DNA from: Treponema sp.
GTDB lineage: Bacteria; Spirochaetota; Spirochaetia; Treponematales; Breznakiellaceae
Direction of reading: 5' to 3'
Assembly: GCA_031283905.1 (NCBI GenBank)
Contig: JAITAW010000269.1
Location: 1-5,615, forward strand
DNA length: 5,615 nt
Shown here one piece after another: positions 1 to 5,421 of this stretch. Position 1 is the stretch's first letter; every line of letters starts with the position of its first letter. A model generated the notes under the pieces. It was not told the origin of the DNA. It did not search any database and saw only the letters and a list, made by a program, of their open reading frames with translations. Both the position numbers and the translations under genes were made by a program.

Positions 1-90
1 CGGCAAAGGCTTGATATGTTGGATCTTGTCAGTGTCGGGCAGGTTAAAATAGCGTATTTTTCCGTTAAAGCGCAGTTTATCGCGCTTTAA
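1..90 (+). CDS. C-terminal end of an unidentified upstream protein (partial)
   Basis: Frame 1 is open from the window edge through 29 codons to a TAA at 88-90. The other two forward frames close early, the third at its fourth codon and the second before position 52. The visible tail has alternating hydrophobic and polar residues (for example LVSVGQVKIAYFSV), which would suit a beta-rich domain end. No motif is recognisable and I cannot name it. The start lies outside the window. It has the same orientation as rimP, but the strong promoter at 104-132 suggests rimP does not depend on it. With only 29 codons, a chance open frame cannot be excluded. Confidence 0.4.
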   Translation, partial: RQRLDMLDLVSVGQVKIAYFSVKAQFIAL

Positions 91-91
91 C
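64..91 (+). terminator. Perfect 10-bp hairpin over the upstream stop codon, possible terminator
   Basis: GTTAAAGCGC (64-73) is exactly complementary to GCGCTTTAAC (82-91), with an 8-base loop AGTTTATC. The stop codon TAA at 88-90 lies in the right arm. The sequence after the stem (CTTTGG) has no real T-run, so if it terminates transcription it would be a weak or U-poor terminator. It could equally be a 3'-end stabiliser of the upstream mRNA, or a protein-binding palindrome just upstream of the rimP promoter. The structure is directly visible; its role is inferred. Confidence 0.35.
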
Positions 92-103
92 CTTTGGTAC
101 CGC

Positions 104-132
104 TTGACAAAATTGTTCCATTTTGCTAGTAT
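104..132 (+). promoter_or_regulatory. Sigma-70-type promoter of the rimP-nusA-infB operon
   Basis: A consensus -35 box TTGACA (104-109) is followed by a 17-base spacer and TAGTAT (127-132). The TG at 124-125 makes an extended -10 element (TGCTAGTAT). Transcription should start near 138-140, leaving a leader of about 66 bases before rimP. The stretch from -35 to +1 is AT-rich, as expected. This promoter overlaps the in-frame TTG at 104 that would otherwise look like an early rimP start, so that TTG should not be used. Confidence 0.78.
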
Positions 133-159
133 ATATACATACATAGTCGATGATAAGGT

Positions 160-187
160 AAAAAGGGTCGTTGGCGACCCTTTTTTT
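160..187 (+). terminator. Intrinsic terminator or attenuator in the rimP leader
   Basis: GGGTCG (165-170) pairs with CGACCC (175-180) around a TTGG tetraloop. The stem is extended by A-T pairs between the A-run 160-164 and the T-run from 181, and seven T residues (181-187) complete a textbook Rho-independent terminator. It sits between the promoter at 104-132 and the rimP ribosome binding site at 196-201, so it ends neither an upstream nor a downstream gene. It would produce a leader RNA of about 48 bases. I see no strong competing antiterminator stem, so partial read-through or a protein factor would have to set operon expression. NusA, encoded two genes on, is known to stimulate intrinsic termination. 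Confidence 0.75.
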
Positions 188-195
188 ATACGCTT

Positions 196-201
196 GGGAG
201 G
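196..201 (+). promoter_or_regulatory. Ribosome binding site that fixes the rimP start
   Basis: GGGAGG lies 4 bases before the GTG at 206-208, a slightly short but workable spacing. The nearby ATG at 204-206 is in another frame, and an in-frame TTG at 194-196 overlaps the site itself. This leaves GTG 206 as the best start. Confidence 0.7.
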
Positions 202-205
202 AGAT

Positions 206-676
206 GTGCGATTTACGCCACGAAAAACAGACGTTTTGTTTGACTTGTTACACCCTGTTGTCAGTGGTCTTAATATGACTCTGGTCGAGACGGCTGTTAC
301 GCGGCGGAAGGGAAGTGTCCATATTAAGATCGTGGTGTATAAAGACGGCGTTGTTGGTATTGACGATTGCTCAAGGGTACACCGCGCCGTAGTGCCTCGT
401 CTGGATTTGGTGTTTCTGAAAGAAGACTTTTCCGTGGAGGTGTCTTCTCCGGGCATAGAGCGTCTTTTCAGAGACGCCTCCGAATTCGCCTTGTTTATTG
501 GGCGAGGCGTCCGGTGTTACCGGACGGACATATCCGATTGGACGGGAGGCGTACTCAAGTCGGCTGATGAAACGCGGATAGCGCTTGAAAATGAACAAGG
601 AATGATACTATTGGAATATGGAGTTATTGCAAAAGCAAAATTAGATAAATCTTACGAAGTCTATTCACGGGAATAG
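206..676 (+). CDS. rimP: Ribosome maturation factor RimP
   Basis: RimP is a cytoplasmic assembly factor that binds the 30S ribosomal subunit during maturation. The predicted protein has 156 residues, normal for the family. The N-terminal alpha/beta domain (about 1-88) has the family pattern: LFDLLHPVV near 11-19, DDCSRVHRAV at 53-62 and the signature EVSSPGIERLF at 78-88. A smaller Sm-like beta-barrel domain follows, from about 95 (FIGRGVRCYR) to 150 (IAKAKLD). The start is the GTG at 206, chosen because it follows GGGAGG. The open frame extends up to a TTG at 104, but that stretch contains the operon promoter and the leader terminator, so those 34 codons are not coding. nusA begins 18 bases after the stop, the usual rimP-nusA pairing. 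The family call is very secure; the start codon is slightly less so. Confidence 0.93.
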   Translation: MRFTPRKTDVLFDLLHPVVSGLNMTLVETAVTRRKGSVHIKIVVYKDGVVGIDDCSRVHRAVVPRLDLVFLKEDFSVEVSSPGIERLFRDASEFALFIGRGVRCYRTDISDWTGGVLKSADETRIALENEQGMILLEYGVIAKAKLDKSYEVYSRE

Positions 677-681
677 ACGAA

Positions 682-692
682 TGGGGGGAAGG
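682..692 (+). promoter_or_regulatory. Purine-rich ribosome binding site of nusA
   Basis: A run of G residues followed by AAGG (682-692) precedes the TTG at 695-697 and supports this rare start codon. An ATG at 681-683 is in another frame. The next in-frame ATG is at 731, which would remove 12 residues of the conserved NusA N-terminus (the SEAFNQL region), so the TTG is preferred. Confidence 0.55.
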
Positions 693-694
693 TC

Positions 695-2218
695 TTGGAA
701 ATAGATGTATCGGAAGCGTTTAACCAACTCATGCAAGAACGTAATATGTCTGAGGAACATATCCGCAGGACTATTGAAGATACCCTTTTAGTTGCGTACT
801 CCAGGCGTTATAAAATACCTGAGAAAATAAAGGAGACCATTAATGGAAGAGAAGTGTCTGTTCCGGTTCCTGTCAATGCCGTTGTACGCTTCAGCGATGA
901 CAAAAAAGTTTCAATCTTTGCCAAGAAGAAAATCGTTGACGCGGAAGAAGACGGTATCAGCAGTCCGGTTTTCGAAATAGATTTGGAAGAAGCCCGCAAG
1001 CTCAACCCTGACGCGGAAGTTGGGGATGAAATACTCATACCGGTAAACCCCAAGGAATTTAACCGTTCTTCCATTAAGACCGCCAAGCAGACCGCGCATC
1101 ACTCAATACGAAATATTCAGAATACCAGTCTGTACGATGGGTACAAGGACAAAATCGGAGAAATTATCATTGGATACTATCAACGGGAGCGAGGAGGCGA
1201 TATCTATGTGGATCTTGGAAAGGTCGAAGGCATCCTGCCGAAACGGAATCAGTCTCCGCGTGAATCTTTTCATGTGAACGACCGCATCAAGGCGATGATC
1301 GCGGATGTTCGCAAATCGCCAGCCGGCATTGAAATTGTCCTTTCAAGGACGCACCCTGATTTTGTGCGCGCTATTCTCACGCTTGAGGTACCGGAGGTGT
1401 ACGATAAAACCGTTGGAATTCACCGCATCGTGCGCCAGCCCGGGTACCGCACCAAGATAGCGGTTTTTTCTACGAAGGAAGACGTTGATCCGGTAGGCGC
1501 TTGTGTGGGGCTTAAAGGCGCGCGTACCCAAGCCATCATCAAGGAACTGGAAGGGGAAAAAATTGATATCCTCAAATACGATACGGATCCCTGTAATTTT
1601 ATTAAGAACGCCCTGTCTCCGGCGACTATTGCGAGCGTTATTATTCTTGATGAAAACAAGCGGCAGGCGCTCGCGGTTGTGGATGATTCGCAGTTGTCGC
1701 TTGCCATTGGAAAACAAGGCAACAACGTAAAACTTGCCAATAAACTGGTTGACTGGAGCATTGACATCAAAACGAAGTCCCAATTTGCGGAAATGGACAT
1801 CAACGCCGACTCGAGGCGCACCGCTTCCGAGTTGTTCGCGGATGCCGATGAATACGCCAGAATTTCAGAGCTTCCGGGTGTTGAACCGGAGGTCGCCGAA
1901 ATACTCAAGAACAACAACGCCGACTTTATTGAGGATTTCATCAAACTTACGCCCGAACAGCTTGCGGAGCTGGAGTTGTTGCCCGGGCAGCTTGAGGCGT
2001 TGCGAAAGCTCATTGAAGAATATGTGGATATTGTTGAGGAGGAAGAGGAGGAACTTGCGGGAGAAGCTGGTTCCGCCGCCGAACCGGAAGATGCCTCTGA
2101 AACGATTGAAGAAGTCGAAGAATACGAATGTCCCGAATGCGGCGCTAAAATAACTCTTGACATGACCAATTGTCCGAATTGCGGGGTTGGATTAAGTTTT
2201 GAATACGAAGAGGTGTGA
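695..2218 (+). CDS. nusA: Transcription termination/antitermination factor NusA with C-terminal zinc ribbon
   Basis: NusA binds RNA polymerase and nascent RNA in the cytoplasm and modulates pausing, intrinsic termination and antitermination. The protein has 507 residues. In order: the polymerase-binding N-terminal domain (about 1-135, with IEDTLLVAYSRRY at 27-39); an S1 domain (about 154-219, ending IEIVLSRTHPDF); KH1 with VDPVGACVGLKGARTQ (264-279, GxxG loop 272-275); and KH2 with SLAIGKQGNNVKLA (335-348, GxxG loop 339-342). A helix-hairpin-helix-like segment follows (about 376-443), then a very acidic linker (447-476). The last about 30 residues carry CPEC and CPNC pairs (Cys479, 482, 493, 496), a zinc-ribbon pattern absent from E. 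coli and B. subtilis NusA as I know them. The TTG start is supported by a G-rich ribosome binding site and by the fit of the N-terminus to the family. infB follows after 30 bases. Confidence 0.97.
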   Translation: MEIDVSEAFNQLMQERNMSEEHIRRTIEDTLLVAYSRRYKIPEKIKETINGREVSVPVPVNAVVRFSDDKKVSIFAKKKIVDAEEDGISSPVFEIDLEEARKLNPDAEVGDEILIPVNPKEFNRSSIKTAKQTAHHSIRNIQNTSLYDGYKDKIGEIIIGYYQRERGGDIYVDLGKVEGILPKRNQSPRESFHVNDRIKAMIADVRKSPAGIEIVLSRTHPDFVRAILTLEVPEVYDKTVGIHRIVRQPGYRTKIAVFSTKEDVDPVGACVGLKGARTQAIIKELEGEKIDILKYDTDPCNFIKNALSPATIASVIILDENKRQALAVVDDSQLSLAIGKQGNNVKLANKLVDWSIDIKTKSQFAEMDINADSRRTASELFADADEYARISELPGVEPEVAEILKNNNADFIEDFIKLTPEQLAELELLPGQLEALRKLIEEYVDIVEEEEEELAGEAGSAAEPEDASETIEEVEEYECPECGAKITLDMTNCPNCGVGLSFEYEEV

Positions 2219-2248
2219 TGTTCTTCGTGAACAAATTAAAGGTGGAAT

Positions 2249-5071
2249 ATGGCTGAGGAATTAGATAACACAAGCCCAAAGGCAGAACTCATAAAACAGA
2301 CGCATCTCAAATGCGAAGCGGCGGCGGAGAAAAACGATGTGACCGACATGCCGTCTGGAGAGAAAAACACCGCTTCCGTTCCCGGTCAGGGGAAGCGCCG
2401 TAAAATTGTGGTGAAAACAACAAAATCGTCCGCGCCGTCTGCTACTCAGGGAAATGTAACCGCAAGCGCCGGCGTTTCACCGGCGCACGGGGCGACTCCG
2501 GCTTCAATGGGGCAAAATAGAAAACTTCAGCCGAGGGTTGTTGCTGTTACAGCTCGTAGTGTCGATGCCGCCGTTAACGCCGACATTGACGCCGCCTCCA
2601 TTAACGACGCTAGCGCCAACGGCATTCCGGACAAAGAGGTGAAAGACAAAAAGATTGAGGCGGATCCCGCGGTTGAGGAAGCGAAAACTGTGGAGCGCCG
2701 TCAGGAGGACGAAGAAAGAGATCCCTCTGTTCCTGAGAATGCCTCCGACGCCGTTCCGTCCGGTTCAAGCGGCGTGAATGGCGCAAGCGGATCACAAATG
2801 CAGGAAAAGCCCGCCGCGCTGAAAGAGGTGTCCACCTTCCCAATGTCCCAGCGTCCTCATGTGGTTGTAGGACGGGTTGGCGGGCGGCAGGTCGGCCCTC
2901 GCGGTCCGGACAATCGCCGTAACCAGGTGATGAGGAGCGATGGCGCGGGAAGAGGCGGACGGCAAGGCAACTATGGTGGAAAACCTTCCGGAAGCCCCGG
3001 CGCCGGGCGTGTCGGCAGAAACAACGCCGGGTTTGCTCGCCCGGGCAAACCCGGCGAGCAACGCGGCGGCGTTGCGGGAAACGCGGAAAACCGGACTGCC
3101 AATCAACGTCCATCTGCCGGGCGCATCGGAATCCAGCGCCCTGGAACCGGGCTTAACAGGCCGGCAACGACAACGCCAATTGATGGAAAAGGCGCGGTAA
3201 AACGCACGTTTAAGGCGAAGAAACCGGTTTACGTACGCAAAGATAAAGAAGAAGAGATGGGGGAAAAACTCCGTCAGACAAAGAAAAAGATCGCCCATAT
3301 CGCGCATGTAGTTCCCAAAGTTATTGAAATAATGGAAGTAATTTCCGTGTCGGAATTGGCAAAAAAGATGAATCTCCGCGCAGCGGATTTAATCGTGAAA
3401 CTTTTAAGCATGGGGCAGATGGTTACCATAAATCAACAGATAGACGCGGATACGGCGACGTTGCTTGCGGCCGAGTACGGCGCTGATGTGAAGATCGTGA
3501 ATCTGTACGATGAAACGGTCATAGAAAGCAGGGAAGACGATGAAGCCGATTTGGAACCCCGTCCTCCCGTGGTAACGATCATGGGACATGTTGATCATGG
3601 CAAGACCAAGCTCCTTGACGCCATCCGTAGCGCCGATGTCGCCACAGGTGAATTCGGCGGCATTACCCAGCATATCGGCGCGTACACCGTTGAAACAGCG
3701 AACGGTAACAAGATCACCTTCCTCGACACGCCCGGGCATGAGGCGTTTACCCGTATGCGCGCACGAGGCGCCCAAGTTACGGACATCGTGGTGCTGGTGG
3801 TCGCCGCGGACGATGGAGTTATGCCCCAGACTGTGGAAGCCATCACCCACGCCAAGGAAGCCGGCGTTCCCATCATTGTTGCGGTGAACAAGATCGACAA
3901 AACGGAAGCCAATCCGGACCGCGTAAAGACCCAGCTTTCCGATTATGGGCTTCAACCCGAAGAATGGGGCGGCCAGACCATGTTTGTCGAAATTTCCGCG
4001 CTCAAAAAACAGAGAATTGACAAGCTCATCGAAGCGATCCTCCTTGAAGCGGAAATTCTGGAGCTCAAGGCGAATTACAACCGCCGCGCCGAAGGCAAAG
4101 TGCTTGAATCCCGCATCGATCCCGGACGCGGAACCGTTGCCACGGTTTTGGTGGAACGCGGTACGCTCAAGGTAGGCGATTCTTTTGTGGCCGGCATTTG
4201 GCCCGGACGGGTGCGCGCCCTCTACAATGACAAAGCCCATAAGGTCTCCTCAGCCGGTCCCTCCGCGCCTATAGAAGTAACCGGTTTTGACGCCGGCATC
4301 CCCAACGCCGGCGATCCTTTCCAAGTGGTCGAAGACGAGCGTTTTGCCCGTGATGTTTCCGCGAAACGTCAAGAACTAAAGCGCAGTGAAGATGCGAAAA
4401 CCGTCAAAAAAATCACCCTTGAAAACCTCCGCGACACCATCAGTGAAGGCGAGATTCAGGAACTCAAGGTGATCATCAAGTCGGACGTACAAGGATCCGC
4501 GGAAGCGCTCCGTTCAAGCCTCGAAAAACTTTCCACAAAAGAAGTTCGGCTTACCGTTATTCAGGCATTGCCGGGCGCCATCAACGAAGGCGATGTGGAG
4601 CTTGCCAGCGCATCAAAAGCCATCCTTATCGGTTTCAATGTGCGTCCTGTGCCAAAAGCAAAAGCCTTGGCGGATCAGGAACGGGTGGATATCCGCAAGT
4701 ACAATATTATCTTCAAGGCTGTGGAAGAAATACGGCAGGCCATGGAAGGCTTGTTGAAGCCCGACTTGAAAGAGGAAACGCTCGGTACCGCTGAAGTGCG
4801 GGATATGTTCAAAACCCCGAAATTCGGCGTTATTGCCGGCTGTTTTGTGCTTACCGGCGTGATAAAACGGAGCGCAAAGGTACATGTCATCAGAGACAAT
4901 ATTGAAATCTATACGGGCAAAATAGGGTCTCTGCGCCGTTTCAAGGATGACGTGAAGGAAGTCGCCGCGGGTTTTGAGTGCGGTCTGGGCATAGAAGGGT
5001 TCAACGACATTCAGGTGAACGATCAACTCGAAATCTTTGATATGGTGGAAGTAGCACGGAAACTGCAATAG
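2249..5071 (+). CDS. infB: Translation initiation factor IF-2
   Basis: IF2 is the GTPase that delivers formyl-Met initiator tRNA to the 30S subunit and promotes 50S joining. The protein has 940 residues, long for the family because of its N-terminus. Residues 1 to about 340 are low-complexity: charged and Ala/Ser-rich to about 200, then Arg/Gly-rich at about 205-310. A conserved IF2-N domain covers about 362-412 (ISVSELAKKMN). The G domain (about 438-605) shows G1 GHVDHGKT (446-453), the switch region GGITQHIGAY (470-479), G3 DTPGH (493-497), G4 NKID (547-550) and G5 SAL (583-585). A domain II barrel (about 612-700), domain III (about 725-835) and the C-terminal initiator-tRNA-binding domain (about 840-940, ending near ECGLGIEGFNDI and FDMVEV) complete it. 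The ATG at 2249 follows AAAGGTGG. All catalytic motifs are intact. Lys454 follows the P-loop Thr where Ser or Thr is commoner. Confidence 0.97.
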   Translation: MAEELDNTSPKAELIKQTHLKCEAAAEKNDVTDMPSGEKNTASVPGQGKRRKIVVKTTKSSAPSATQGNVTASAGVSPAHGATPASMGQNRKLQPRVVAVTARSVDAAVNADIDAASINDASANGIPDKEVKDKKIEADPAVEEAKTVERRQEDEERDPSVPENASDAVPSGSSGVNGASGSQMQEKPAALKEVSTFPMSQRPHVVVGRVGGRQVGPRGPDNRRNQVMRSDGAGRGGRQGNYGGKPSGSPGAGRVGRNNAGFARPGKPGEQRGGVAGNAENRTANQRPSAGRIGIQRPGTGLNRPATTTPIDGKGAVKRTFKAKKPVYVRKDKEEEMGEKLRQTKKKIAHIAHVVPKVIEIMEVISVSELAKKMNLRAADLIVKLLSMGQMVTINQQIDADTATLLAAEYGADVKIVNLYDETVIESREDDEADLEPRPPVVTIMGHVDHGKTKLLDAIRSADVATGEFGGITQHIGAYTVETANGNKITFLDTPGHEAFTRMRARGAQVTDIVVLVVAADDGVMPQTVEAITHAKEAGVPIIVAVNKIDKTEANPDRVKTQLSDYGLQPEEWGGQTMFVEISALKKQRIDKLIEAILLEAEILELKANYNRRAEGKVLESRIDPGRGTVATVLVERGTLKVGDSFVAGIWPGRVRALYNDKAHKVSSAGPSAPIEVTGFDAGIPNAGDPFQVVEDERFARDVSAKRQELKRSEDAKTVKKITLENLRDTISEGEIQELKVIIKSDVQGSAEALRSSLEKLSTKEVRLTVIQALPGAINEGDVELASASKAILIGFNVRPVPKAKALADQERVDIRKYNIIFKAVEEIRQAMEGLLKPDLKEETLGTAEVRDMFKTPKFGVIAGCFVLTGVIKRSAKVHVIRDNIEIYTGKIGSLRRFKDDVKEVAAGFECGLGIEGFNDIQVNDQLEIFDMVEVARKLQ
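3025..3056. repeat. Perfect 12-bp inverted repeat inside infB
   Basis: CGCCGGGTTTGC (3025-3036) is exactly complementary to GCAAACCCGGCG (3045-3056), with an 8-base loop. It lies in the Arg/Gly-rich, presumably disordered part of IF2 (residues about 259-270), where the protein imposes little constraint. A perfect 12-bp GC palindrome, CCCGGCGCCGGG (2996-3007), is just upstream. In mRNA this would be a very stable hairpin in mid-gene. There is no T-run, so it is not a terminator. It could be a small inserted palindromic element, a translation-slowing structure, or a by-product of Gly/Pro/Arg codons. Confidence 0.6.
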
Positions 5072-5120
5072 CAATCTACCCAATGGACGAGGCTCGTTCC
5101 GCGTGGAAGGTTTTAGCCGT

Positions 5121-5148
5121 GTGGCAACCCCGTCTACTGCCATTTTTT
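5121..5148 (+). terminator. Weak intrinsic terminator candidate after infB
   Basis: TGGCA (5122-5126) pairs with TGCCA (5138-5142), with a G-U pair possible outside it, and is followed by six T residues (5143-5148). The stem is short and the loop long (11 bases), so efficiency would be modest. It lies about 50 bases after the infB stop, where an operon end would be expected if rbfA does not follow. An overlapping alternative fold (GGTT 5109-5112 with AACC 5126-5129, and GCC 5116-5118 with GGC 5123-5125) would compete with it. Confidence 0.4.
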
Positions 5149-5251
5149 GTCGGCGTTACGATACTAACACAGGGGTGTTCGGGCGGGGTTCAGCTCAGGG
5201 TAGGTCAGACTTCCGCGTAGGTTCCTTCAGGGAGTAATCACAATTGTATAT

Positions 5252-5410
5252 TCAGCATTTTGTAGAAGATCGCATGACGGCGGCCGTTTGCTCTGTTGCT
5301 CCGCTTGCGCCCTTTAATTCATCGGAGTATTCCCTTAACTTTTCTGAACCCACACCAATAAGCCCCATGACTCCGGTTAATGCGTCTCTACCAAAAATAT
5401 TAGATCGTAC
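5252..5410 (-). pseudogene. Fragment resembling the core of a phage tail tape measure protein
   Basis: On the minus strand a 52-codon stretch, bounded by stops at 5411-5413 and 5252-5254, reads from VRSNIFGRDALTGVMG onward. It combines an FGxxAL segment, a hydrophobic LIGVG segment, then EKLREYSDEL and a GASGATEQTAAVM segment. This order (FG..A, hydrophobic helix, G..KL..., small-residue G.A...A.VM) is what I know from the conserved core of phage tail tape measure proteins (PhageMin_Tail-like), which are normally many hundreds of residues long. It has no start codon with a ribosome binding site, is cut at both ends, and shows no continuation of the family on either side, so it is a remnant, not a working gene. 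The match is from memory, without a search. Confidence 0.5.
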
Positions 5411-5421
5411 TCATTGGATAG

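Noticed and set aside
150..161. A three-codon leader frame (ATG ATA AGG TAA) directly before the leader terminator, which could suggest attenuation by a leader peptide.
   Set aside because: It has no ribosome binding site, lies about 11 bases from the predicted transcript start, and shows no run of diagnostic codons.
1420..2169. A 249-codon minus-strand frame across nusA, rich in serine.
   Set aside because: It is antisense to the KH, helix-hairpin-helix and acidic regions of NusA. The serine richness follows from the Glu and Ala codons on the coding strand.
3404..4240. A 278-codon minus-strand frame across the IF2 G domain.
   Set aside because: It lies opposite the fully conserved GTPase motifs of IF2 and resembles no protein family; GC-rich coding bias explains its length.
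4613..5143. A 176-codon minus-strand frame over the end of infB.
   Set aside because: It is a shadow of the infB 3' end, where all IF2 motifs are in place on the plus strand. It has no recognisable domain.
5097..5218. The 8-base direct repeats TTCCGCGT considered as target-site duplications of a small mobile element.
   Set aside because: No inverted terminal repeats lie just inside them, and an 8-base repeat in a few hundred bases is expected by chance.
5083..5220. A 45-codon plus-strand frame from ATG 5083 with a hydrophobic stretch and a cysteine that looks loosely like a lipoprotein signal.
   Set aside because: There is no ribosome binding site before the ATG, a terminator-like structure lies inside it, and the residues before the cysteine (TQG) do not fit a lipobox. 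A second frame is equally open here.
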